Shown here one piece after another: positions 55,498 to 64,000 of a stretch of DNA of 64,000 nucleotides. The position numbers and the translations under genes are program-made. This stretch comes from Rosellinia necatrix (taxonomy: Eukaryota > Ascomycota > Sordariomycetes > Xylariales > Xylariaceae), in assembly GCA_021209875.1 (NCBI GenBank), contig JAGYVD010000003.1, positions 992,001 through 1,056,000 of the forward strand. The letters are read 5' to 3'. Position 1 is the first letter of the stretch. The number at the start of each line of letters is the position of its first letter. Under the pieces are notes generated by a model. It was not told where the DNA came from. It ran no database searches and saw nothing but the letters and a program-made list of their open reading frames with translations.

Positions 55498-56617
55498 TGT
55501 ATATGCTTAGTACTGGTCAGAGCTTAAGGGAGGAGGAAGGTTGGGAATGTTCGGATGATCAGAGGCGCGGGTTGCCGACGTGCAGGTGAAGAAAGGGCTT
55601 TAGCCGGGATATGGAATCATGGACCGCAACGCTCGACGTGATCGAAGTTCAAGCAATATGGTATACCTTGAATGGGCACTATTTTGTTAAGTAATAGGTA
55701 ACGTAGATCCGATCAACGTTGACACGGCAGAAATCAGAAATACACACAATCGTGAGGGCTAGGTACAGCTGTACACAACTAACTATTACACAACTAACTG
55801 TACACGTTGCGAGCAGAGTGCATTTAGCCAATCAAGACACGGTGTAGTCTGCTAAATTCCTGACCGCTTGCCCGAACCGGGTTCAATTGAACAACGACCG
55901 TGTCCACCGAGCCTCCACTACAGCACCAAACACTACCTACCTAGGTAGGTTGTGTAACTGTGCGCTACCAACCTCGATTAGCGTGCCTAGAGCAGGGGGG
56001 CACAGTGACGTCGTCTTGCGTCGGGCCCGATACGGTCATCATAACGGTTGAGAATAGTTTTTCGTATTACACAGGTACACATAGATGACTCCACGGCAAA
56101 GCAAGCACGAGCCGTTTGGATAGCCGCATGGGTTAGATCTTGCCTCTAGTCATGCCTGTTTAGTTCTTCATCATTCGCATTGGCCAAAATGAATTTAAGA
56201 GCTAGATATTACCATCAATAACGAAACCGGCTAACATACAGTTCTCACTCATCGCCAAATGCCGTGCGGGAAAGATCCCTGTTCCCATCGTTTGCTCAAT
56301 TCCGGGTCGTCTATGGCAAGATCAGAGCTACGTCCCTACAATAGGTTCTCTAGACAGACTCTAGATAAGCGATGGCAGGAAACAATCACATCGACCTACA
56401 TAACTAATGTCATATGTGCCCCCCACCTCTACACCCCAGCAGCGTCACCTTTAGCAGCGATTGTCGGTCCTATAGCCGAAGCGGCTCCGACGCCCTTGCT
56501 CTCATTGTTGGGGTATCGACTTTCATACCCATTGCATGCCTCCGCCCGGCCAACTACCGCCTTCCCGCATAGCAAACCGACAATAGTTCGAGCAGGGCTA
56601 CGGGCCAATGGCCTGGT

Positions 56618-56627
56618 CGGAGCTCCG
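56618..56627. promoter_or_regulatory. CGG-N4-CCG palindrome
   Basis: Perfect palindrome CGGAGCTCCG, the inverted CGG triplet layout recognised by dimeric Zn(II)2Cys6 proteins. It lies 190 bases upstream of the MFS start codon. Confidence 0.45.
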
Positions 56628-56635
56628 TATGCTGG

Positions 56636-56648
56636 TCGGCCAGGCCGA
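56636..56648. promoter_or_regulatory. CGG-N5-CCG palindrome
   Basis: TCGGCCAGGCCGA is a perfect palindrome around a central A, 18 bases (centre to centre about 20) from the previous site, again with inverted CGG half-sites. It is a plausible second site for a zinc-cluster regulator. Confidence 0.45.
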
Positions 56649-56690
56649 ATCTGGTCCGATGGAGCGGCAAACCGTATTTGGTCGTCGGTG

Positions 56691-56698
56691 TATAAAGG
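56691..56698 (+). promoter_or_regulatory. TATA box of the MFS gene
   Basis: TATAAAGG, 117 bases before the start codon at 56808 and about 45 bases after the CGG palindromes, so it fits a core promoter with an inducible upstream element. Confidence 0.55.
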
Positions 56699-56807
56699 AA
56701 GTCGCGTATGTCATCCATGAATTCCTGTCTCCCCGTCTTGTTCAATCAATAAACACTGTTTCCTAGACAACTGGATATAGTTTGGGTGTCTTTTGCACGA
56801 TATAGAG

Positions 56808-58576
56808 ATGTCTGGTATATCTCCAGACCCCATCCGACAGCGAGACAATCAAAGCCACAACCGCCTGGAAGAGGCAGAGACGGCACCCAATGAACGGGAC
56901 ATATCAACCCAAGCCGCAGGTACCGAGCCGGCCAGTGAGAGGCAGATCACACTAGGGGCGAAATATAGCATCTTTACCACCGTCGAGAAAAGGGGCATTG
57001 TGTTCGCTGCTGCGGCCGGTGCCTTCTTTTCACCCCTATCCGCTCAGATCTACTTCCCGGCTCTCGATGCCCTCTCGCGCGACCTGGGCGTTACTGTGAC
57101 TGAGGTCAACTTGACCGTCACCACCTATATGGTACGTAAATATCTGTCTCCGCGTCTCCTCGTCTGATAACAGCTCACCGTCGATAGATTGTGCAAGCTA
57201 TTGCACCCATGTTTGTGGGTTCGTTGGCTGACTCAGCTGGACGACGCCCGGCTTTTATCCTCTGTTTCATTATATATATCGCCGCGTGCGTGGGCTGCGC
57301 TCTTGCTCCTGATTATGCCGCCCTCCTCGTCCTCCGAGCCCTGCAGTCCGCCGGCTCTAGCTCTACCGTGTCTCTATGTCAAGCCGTTGTGTCCGATGTC
57401 GTCACCTCCGCCGAGCGCGGCTCCTACGTCGCCTTCACCTCCGTTCCCATCATTTTGGCCCCCTCGGTTGGCCCTGTGATTGGTGGCGTCATATCCCAGT
57501 ACCTAGGTTGGCGCTGGATATTTTGGGTTTTGGCAATCCTGTCCGGCTTTGTCCTGGTTCTATATCTGTTCTTCATGCCGGAGACGTGCCGGCTGCTCGT
57601 AGGCGATGGCTCAATCCGACCCCATCCTTCCTACCGTACATTCTGGCAACTGTTTAAGGACGCTCGCCGCCGTAAGAGAGCCGAGCAACAAAGTGACGGT
57701 TCCTCCATCCCCCGGGGTGGGGATGGAGGGCCAAATGGGAAAGGTTTCCGCATCCAGCGACCGGACTTGACTCGGACTTTACTCATACTCTTTGAGAAGG
57801 AAATGTTCCTGCTGCTGATGTATAGTAGCTTGATCTACGCAGGCTTTTACGCAGTGGCTACAGCCATCCCAGCTCAGTTCGCCAGCCTCTACGGGTTTGA
57901 TGGCCTCAAGATCGGCCTCGTATACGTACCACTTGGCGTGGGCTCGATTGTCGCCGCCTTCGCCACGGGGCGGTTAGCAAATTGGAACTATAGACGGCAT
58001 TGCAAGAAACTCAATATCCCGTATGATAAGAGTCGCCAGCAAGATATGGCCGGCTTCCCCATAGAACAGGTTCGCCTGCAGATCAGCATTCCGTTTCTTG
58101 TCTTATTTACGTTGGTCCTCATTGGTTTCGGTTGGGCCGTGGAGTACAAGGCCCATTTGGCCGTCGAAATCGTTCTACTTTTCTTCGCAGGTCTTGGTAT
58201 TGTAACGTTTTCGAACCTTCTGAGCACCCTGATAGTCGATATCAATCCTGGTGCCGCCGGCGCTGCAACGGCAGCGAACAACCTGACCCGCTGCCTGGTG
58301 GGAGCAGGCGCTTCAGCCTTCATCAACCCACTTATGACAACTGTGGGCGCGGGTTGGGCATTCACCATCGTTGCGCTCTCGTTTGTGGTCTTTTCCCCCG
58401 CGCTGTGGCTGGTGGTACGAAATGGTGTGAAATGGCGAGAAGCCAAGGCCGTAAGAAAAGAACTAAAAATCCAACAAAAGAAAGGAAATAATGCGGAATT
58501 ATCCACTCATGAGCCTGGGACGACCCAAGTCCCTCCTACACAGCGGCCCGAGAAAGATGGGGATGAGAGCGGTTAA
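56808..58576 (+). CDS. MFS multidrug-type exporter (DHA1 family)
   Basis: Predicted 570 residues, exons 56808-57131 and 57188-58576. The start ATG follows a TTG that would extend it by five codons; I use the ATG. The N-terminal 60 residues are hydrophilic. Helix 1 region is FAAAAGAFFSPLSAQIYFPA, ending in the family motif IYFPALDAL; then TVTTYMIVQAIAPMFVGSLAD and SAGRRPAF (the conserved loop 2-3 motif), YIAACVGCALAPDYAALLVLRALQ, and motif C-like GPVIGGVISQYLGWRW. The central loop (about residues 280-340) is long and charged. The C-terminal half has ATAIPAQFASLYGFDGLKIG and GAAGAATAANNLTRCLVGAG. This is the DHA1 12-TM layout of fungal quinidine/multidrug and mycotoxin exporters. Substrate unknown. 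Confidence 0.9.
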
Positions 58577-60651
58577 AGCGGCCCACGTTCATACTGTACT
58601 TTGGGGCTCTGCCCCGGGGACATGAAGGGGCACTCCGACGGACAGCATAACCGCTGCCGATATACATACCAATAGAAGAGTGTTTCGCCTCAGAGACAAC
58701 CAAAAATGGAGGCGTCGTCGGCTATGAATAGATAGAACTAGTGGCTAATAGCTGAAAATCGATCCATCCATCATGAGAACACCCACCTCGCGATTCTCTA
58801 GATCCACCGAGTCTTACGCGCTAACTAAGACTTGATCCTGCATTCGTATGTAATCGACTGGATGTGGCACACACGTGCATACGGGCGTACAAATATGTAA
58901 TGTAGTGGGCCACTGGGGCAACGGCAAGGTCCGGGATTACACTATGATCGGAATTACACCATGGTCGGGGTTTTCTGTGAAGATCACTTCGCCAACTACA
59001 CGTAGTCAAGTGGGTGACAAACAAGTTCGTACTCTTCTTAATAGAGATATGCTTTTTATTTATATGCCCCCATTAAAAACCATTATGTTACATTTTAATT
59101 TTGAATATTTGGAAATGTCAAAAGAAAGCCTGACAGCTATTTTCCTTGTCACCCACTTTGTAGTTTATGGGTGTATTCGAGAAGATGTATGTAGTTGGAT
59201 CCAACACACCAACACCCACCATGCATCCTAGCATACCAAAGTGTATGTAGTCAGACTTGCTCAGTGTACACAGGCCGTGATGAATAGCCTTACGTAGCGT
59301 AGCGTAGCTGGTGAAGTACCCCTTCGCTCCGTCATCGCAAGAGCATCAATTAATAAGGGCCAGGGCTTCAACCAATATTCACTGATAGGTACATATAGGA
59401 CTTGCAGGTTTCTCAAAATTTGGTTTACCTCCACTATAGACTGGGATTAATTTACCACAAAAGAGGCACAGCACTGAGAAAAGCGCTTACGTATTTCTGT
59501 AATAGTGTTAGTGCCACACCCATTAGAAGTTCAGATAGCTCTATCTGGTGTTTACGACAAATCGCAGGTGGGTGTAAGCCGGCCCTACGTACAGAGCGAG
59601 GCGTCGCGACGTTGATCTTGACCGGCGTGCCATCAAGTAACCACAGTTACATCGGCGGTTGCTCAAAACGGCTGTCTCACAGGAGGACAAGGAACGAAAA
59701 CCCCTGCTTATGTTGGGCTACTACATCCATTCCCATTTACGGAAGTGATATACGGAACACCATGGAGCTGAGAATGAGGCTTGATTAGTTTCAGAGGCAT
59801 AAACTTCTTTATGCAACTAGACTTTATACAGGCGCTTTTATAGCCGTCATACTTGCTCTATTGCATTGCATGGTGTGAGAAACGGGGGTTGATTAAGGAT
59901 CGGTTTCGTCGGACCCGGGTCATCGCCTGGGGACAGAAAGCTTTTAACCATGACCCATCTGCCAACTTGTAACCTTCGAGCGAGCAGCAACGACTATGGC
60001 TCGCCGGAGATTTCACATTATCCCGGCATCTATAGCCGCTTGCTCGCTAGGCAATCGGCTAAGCACTTCAGGAGTGGGGTTTTGGAGGATCAGCTTTTAT
60101 GGAGTTATTCTCCCATTACTAGCACGAGAGACCATGGCGCTCCAGCCACATGATACCACGTTGGTCGACCTTTGGGAATCGGGACAGGGGCTGCACCCCC
60201 CCTCCATTCCAGCCTATTTCTGGAACTCCTTAAACTTGAACTGTATCCAGGTTCCGCGCCTGCAGCTACACCTGGTCGCATAGGCCCACGCGACGCACCG
60301 CCGCGAGAGAAAAGTCGTCCAGTGGTTTGCCAGGTCACGAATCCTTCAGGCAGGCCAAGCGGGCATGGGTGGGCATTTTGCCTCCAGTCCATGGAGGTGA
60401 TTGAAACAGATGCTCCAACATTGCTGTGACCGGAAGTCTGGGTGCTATCATGGGTCTCTCTACACTACCGGATATGGTATATGAGGCGCGCGCGGGGGGG
60501 GGGGAGGGTGCTTGAGCCTCTTACAAAATGCAAATAGGTATAAAGAGTCGTAGGATAGTCTATGGAACGAGCGGCACATGTCTAGTGGTTATGCCCATGC
60601 CTGTATCCTTCGTCTTTTGATGTCCATATCGCGGTCTGCATCACTTTCACC
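58577..60651. other. Intergenic region, 2.1 kb
   Basis: Between MFS exporter and the next plus-strand gene. It contains the MITE-like element (59003-59162). Open frames near 59402-59788 and 59996-60283 have no recognisable family. A poly-G run is at about 60495-60506. Confidence 0.55.
59003..59162. mobile_element. Small MITE-like element with 13-base terminal inverted repeats
   Basis: AAGTGGGTGACAA at 59008-59020 is mirrored exactly by TTGTCACCCACTT at 59146-59158, and each lies next to a TA dinucleotide (59003-59004 and 59161-59162), which would be the target duplication. The internal 125 bases are AT-rich and encode nothing plausible. The termini resemble, but do not equal, those of Tc1/mariner-derived fungal MITEs such as mimp (CAGTGGG...). 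I estimate about 160 bases in all. Confidence 0.6.
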
Positions 60652-61917
60652 ATGAAGTTGTTCACAGCAAGCCTGGCAACTTTGCTTGCGCTAGTATCCG
60701 TGATACAAGCCACGCCAACGCACCAGTTCGACCACTTCTTCCCCGGGTGGAACGCGCGTGTCCAGGCCATCCTGCGCGACAACTGCTCCGAGCCGTATGC
60801 CGAGTACCTGACGGGCAATGTCAACCAGACGCTCGGAAAGCTATCGCTCGTAAATCCGGTCATCGACTGCGTCCTAGATGCGTTCCCCGAGTCCCGAAAA
60901 GCAGAATGTAAGCCCCTAACCCCTCCCCCCCCCTCTCCCCCTTTTGCTCCATAACGGGGCTGCCATGAATCCCTTCGTCTACCCTACCCGCCGGCTCGCT
61001 CCCGGTCTCGGTCTCGTCTAGTGACCTAACTTCGTTCTCAAGTGGCGACCGGCGCCCTGGTCCTAGGCCTAATACCTACCATCTTACAATCGATCGGAAG
61101 CTCGACGGCGGAGACGGCGCTTGTGGGCCTGCGGCGCCCGCTCCTGGGCTTCCTGATCTCGGCCGGGAGCCCGGCGGTGTCGATGATGAAGACGAGCGAG
61201 TTCGCGACGGCCATCGCGGAGCTCGCGGGGGGGAACGGCGCGCCGGAGGGCTTCGGGATCGCCAGCCTGCGCTGGAGCCGGGGGCCGGGGGCGTGGGCGT
61301 TCCTCATCGGGCTCGTGCAGTACGTCGCCGTCGGGGCCGCCGTGGCCAACGTGCTGCACCTCGCCTGGGAGCTCGGCATCTACGCCGTGGCCATCTTCGC
61401 CCCCGACACCATCTTCGGCGTGCCGCTGTGGACGCTGGGCGCCGCCGCCATCCACCTCGCCGGCTGCCTCGCCGTGTGGGTGCGCGTGCGGACGCGCATC
61501 GTCGACGCCAGGGACGAGGCCGACTACTCGGCGCTCTCGAAGCCCCTCAACACGTGGGTCCCGAACCAGTTCATCCCGGCCGTGTTCCATCCCCCCATCG
61601 TGCTGGAACTGCGACAAGACGCGGGGAGCAGCGTGTGGTTCTACATCTTGTCTTGGGTGATCAGCATCGGCATCCTGGCTCAAGTAGCGTTCGGCACCCT
61701 GGTGTTGTCGGGCTTGTTGTTCTTCAGCCTGGTCGACTGCCTGACCATCGTTGGAAGATATACACTTAGCGCCGTTGTGTGCCGCGCGGTGGTGAGGTTC
61801 GAGCTATCCGGCATGATGGCGGCGCTGGTTCCTGCTCATAGCAAACATACCAATGAGGCCCTGGAGCCAGAACAGGTTGTCCTGACAGACTGGAAAGGAG
61901 TCCGACGGGGAATGTGA
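60652..61917 (+). CDS. Signal-peptide-bearing polytopic membrane protein, unknown function
   Basis: Predicted 376 residues, exons 60652-60907 and 61043-61917 (135-base intron). Residues 1-20 are a signal peptide (MKLFTASLATLLALVSVIQA), followed by an outside segment with two cysteines (DNCSEPY and VIDCVLD) that could form a disulphide. Four to six hydrophobic stretches follow, for example ATGALVLGLIPTIL, AWAFLIGLVQYVAVGAAVA, GIYAVAIFAPDTIF and the pair in the last third (FYILSWVISIGILAQVAFG and LSGLLFFSLVDCLTIVG). The C-terminal 60 residues are cytoplasmic-like. Exon 2 is strongly GC-rich up to about 61570. I recognise the layout from conserved fungal hypothetical membrane proteins but not a named family. 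The splice T|TG restores the codon for Leu before ATGALV. Confidence 0.7.
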
Positions 61918-62588
61918 GCTGGTAGGCAGCGGTTTCTTTTTATATATCATAGGCAATTAAAGATAATGAATGATGATGATTTAGATACCCACGGAAGAAG
62001 AAAACGGTGTTGAGCGAGTCTTAGGAATTTGGAGGCGTTCGGTGATGAATAAACCCGGCCAAGTACCTCCGTAATCCATTCCATCCATCTAAGCCACATC
62101 AAAAACCAGCCAGCCTCCACGCTCGCAACGAGACTAAGACCTGTCCTACGTAAAATATTATATGGATCATGCCAAGCCCTTGTGTTTCCTCGGAAGACAA
62201 TGAGTTCATTGCCATAAAAACCTATCCGCGGTCATGGAGATGACTAACCTAAGGTGAACTGAGTCAGCCAGGGTTAATGAATGCACATACTTAAGTAGGC
62301 CAAGTCGAACTTCCCCCGGATTCTGCCCGTGTGGATCTGCCGAAGGTGCCTCGGCTGAATTCAAGAACCGACACCAGGGTTGTCTGCGGGCTCGAACCCA
62401 TTCATGTTCCAAATCCCTATTTATTTCGAACGAAGCCACCGCTGTTTACTGGTTTTTTCTTCTCGAATGTCTTTTGGGGGTCATCCGGTATTGTGACATA
62501 TCATAACCCCATTCAGCTTCCATCCTGATAACTACCAAATTGCCTTTTTTTTTTCTTCTTTTTTTTATAGCATCATATTATAGACAAG
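61918..62588. promoter_or_regulatory. Promoter region of the thiolase gene with two CCTCGG boxes
   Basis: CCTCGG at 62188-62193 and 62349-62354, 401 and 240 bases before the thiolase start codon. CCTCGG is the known core site of the fatty-acid regulators FarA/FarB in filamentous fungi. A T-rich stretch (62544-62568) is close to the start. The left part is the 3' flank of the membrane-protein gene. Confidence 0.5.
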
Positions 62589-64000
62589 ATGGCCGCCGAA
62601 CGCGTCACCTCGCTGCTCAAGCACCTTTCGCCGAACAACCCGGTGGCAGCCATGTAAGTGAGGCATTTAGCCCTACCAATCCGGGGAAAAAAACAGTAGC
62701 TTTTGCTCGCGGAGAGTTTTGCTAACGCGCTGCGCAATGTTTAGAACCTCCAAGAGCCCCGACGATGTTGTCATCACCCTGGCGATCCGGACGCCGCTAT
62801 GTAAGGGCAAGAAGGGCGGATTCAAGGACACGAGTCTCGAGTACCTCATGTTCGCCATCCTGAAGGCGACACGCGAACGTCTGGGCTTCCCGGCAGAGCT
62901 CGTAGAGGATATCTGCATGGGCAACGTACGTATACCTACCGATTGTGCACCCCGTCTCCTCCATCGGTTTTGCGTGAGAAACGTCGGCGCTGACGCATCG
63001 GGTCTCTGCTAGGTCTCAGACGGCAAGGCCGCCTACAAGGCCCGCGCCGCCGCGCTCGCCGCCGGCTTCCCCAACACGACCGGCGCCGTCTCCATAAACC
63101 GATTCTGCTCCTCCGGCCTCAAGGCCACGGCCGACATCGCGCACGCCATCGCCGCGGGCTCGATCGAGATCGGCATCGGCGCCGGCGCCGAGTCGATGTC
63201 GATCGGCGGCGACGCGCTCGACGCGCCCTTCGACGAGGACGTGCTCAAGCAGAGCCAGGAGGCCCGCGACTGCATGCAGGCCATGGGCTGGACCAGCGAG
63301 AACGTCGCCCGCGACTTCGGCCTCACCCGCGACGTCCTCGACGAATACGCCGCCGAGAGCTTCCGCCGCGCCGAGGCGGCGCAGAAGGCCGGCTGGTTCG
63401 ACGACGAGATCGTGCCCATCACCACCAAGGTCAAGGGCCCCGACGGCGAGTTCAAGACCGTCACCCTGACCAAGGACGAGGGCATCCGGCCGGGCACCAC
63501 CGCCGCGGGGCTGGGCAAGATCCGCGCCGCCTTCCCGCAGTGGGGTCCCATGACGACCGGCGGCAACGCCAGCCAGGTCACCGACGGCGCGTCGGCCGTC
63601 GTCATGATGAAGCGCTCCAAGGCGATCCAGCTGGGCCTGCCCGTCCTGGCCAAGTACGTCGGCACGACCGTCGCCGGCCTGCCGCCCCGGATCATGGGCA
63701 TCGGCCCCACGGTGGCCATCCCGAAGCTGCTGAAGCAGCACAACCTGACGATCGAGGACTGCGACGTCATCGAGGTCAATGAGGCCTTCGCCACCATGGC
63801 CGTCTACACGAAGAACTTCCTCAAGCTGGACTGGAACAAGATGAACCCCCGCGGCGGCGCCATCGCCCTCGGCCACCCGCTCGGCACCACCGGCGCCCGG
63901 CAGATCGTCACCGGCCTGAGCGAGTGCCGCCGGACGAAGAAGAAGATCCTGCTGACGAGTATGTGCATTGGAACGGGCATGGGTATGGCCGGGCTATTCG
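62589..64000 (+). CDS. POT1: Peroxisomal 3-ketoacyl-CoA thiolase, 5' part (truncated by window end)
   Basis: Catalyses the last step of fatty-acid beta-oxidation, cleaving 3-ketoacyl-CoA with CoA. Exons 62589-62653, 62745-62925 and 63013 to beyond 64000, in phase. Residues 5-13 are RVTSLLKHL, a perfect PTS2 signal (R/K-L/V/I-x5-H/Q-L/A), so peroxisomal import by Pex7 is expected. Motifs: VITLAIRTPLCKGKKGGFKD, NRFCSSGLKA with the acyl-carrying cysteine, GAESMSIGG, EVNEAFA, ALGHPLGTTGARQ with the catalytic histidine, and near the right edge CIGTGMGMAGL with the second active cysteine. Only the last dozen or so residues are missing. Exon 3 is very GC-rich, so long spurious frames appear on the other strand. 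Two upstream FarA-type boxes fit induction by fatty acids. Confidence 0.95.

Larger units (their letters stand above)
55498..56807. other. Intergenic region, 1.3 kb
   Basis: 5' flanks of BOS1 (minus) and of the DHA1-type MFS gene (plus). A 153-codon plus-strand frame (56259-56720) is low in convincing features and overlaps clear promoter elements, so I do not call it a gene. Regulatory sites are listed separately. A CCTACCTAGGTAGG palindrome sits near 55937-55950. Confidence 0.6.

Noticed and set aside
56259..56720. 153-codon plus-strand frame upstream of the MFS exporter
   Set aside because: Overlaps CGG palindromes and the TATA box, and its protein shows no family features.
59996..60283. 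95-codon plus-strand frame
   Set aside because: No homologue recognised, and overlapping frames on both strands are equally open.
62380..62405. Possible tRNA T-arm (GGGCTCGAACCC)
   Set aside because: No matching acceptor stem, D-arm or anticodon arm at the right distance.
63016..63876. 286-codon minus-strand frame opposite the thiolase
   Set aside because: Antisense shadow of GC-rich exon 3.

Overview
The window is nuclear DNA of a filamentous ascomycete (Pezizomycotina, most likely Sordariomycetes-like; I do not name a genus). Evidence: short GT-AG introns of about 50-150 bases in most genes, fungal-only families (Zn(II)2Cys6 regulator with fungal transcription-factor domain, HET domain, RTA1, OM14-like, NPS6-type NRPS), long intergenic spaces with simple repeats, and an AT-rich block that looks RIP-mutated. 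There are no operons, CRISPR arrays or bacterial signals. I found no tRNA or rRNA gene. Gene models below were assembled by joining exons by eye, so splice positions are predictions.

Layout. 1-15 kb: the tail of an MFS permease, an SDR/epimerase-like gene, a seven-exon Zn(II)2Cys6 regulator, an eleven-exon Dal5/TNA1-type MFS permease, an AhpD-like protein and, convergent with it, mitochondrial succinyl-CoA:3-ketoacid CoA-transferase (frame break in its linker). 15-31 kb: nucleotide-sugar (UDP-glucose type) dehydrogenase, a secreted/type I membrane protein, a HET-domain gene with a broken frame, an RTA1-like 7-TM protein and an unrecognised three-exon gene in AT-rich surroundings. 31-36.4 kb: a 1794-residue NRPS with order A-T-C-(vestigial A)-T-C, the architecture of the extracellular-siderophore synthetase NPS6/SidD. 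Two perfect ATCAGATAA (SreA-type iron-regulator) sites lie 458 and 478 bases upstream of its start. 39-50.5 kb: a Myb/SANT-like protein, then three mitochondrial biogenesis genes on the minus strand (BCS1-like AAA ATPase, OM14-like outer-membrane protein, MIA40). 50.5-56 kb: an AT-rich, inverted-repeat-flanked block, thiamine pyrophosphokinase and the SNARE Bos1. 56-64 kb: a DHA1-type MFS exporter, a small MITE-like element, a secreted/polytopic membrane protein, and the start of peroxisomal 3-ketoacyl-CoA thiolase with a PTS2 signal, running off the window.

How they may work together. Most genes are independent housekeeping or accessory genes. Links I consider supportable are iron-repressed siderophore synthesis (NRPS plus its GATA sites), mitochondrial import and outer/inner membrane biogenesis (41-50 kb), and fatty-acid/ketone-body metabolism (thiolase with FarA/FarB-type CCTCGG boxes; CoA-transferase). 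I see no gene set that is clearly a wholly new system. The best candidates for a second look are the NRPS with its vestigial A domain and altered terminal C domain, the unrecognised gene beside it, the start codons placed at exon junctions in the OM14-like and BOS1 genes, and the frame-broken HET gene.
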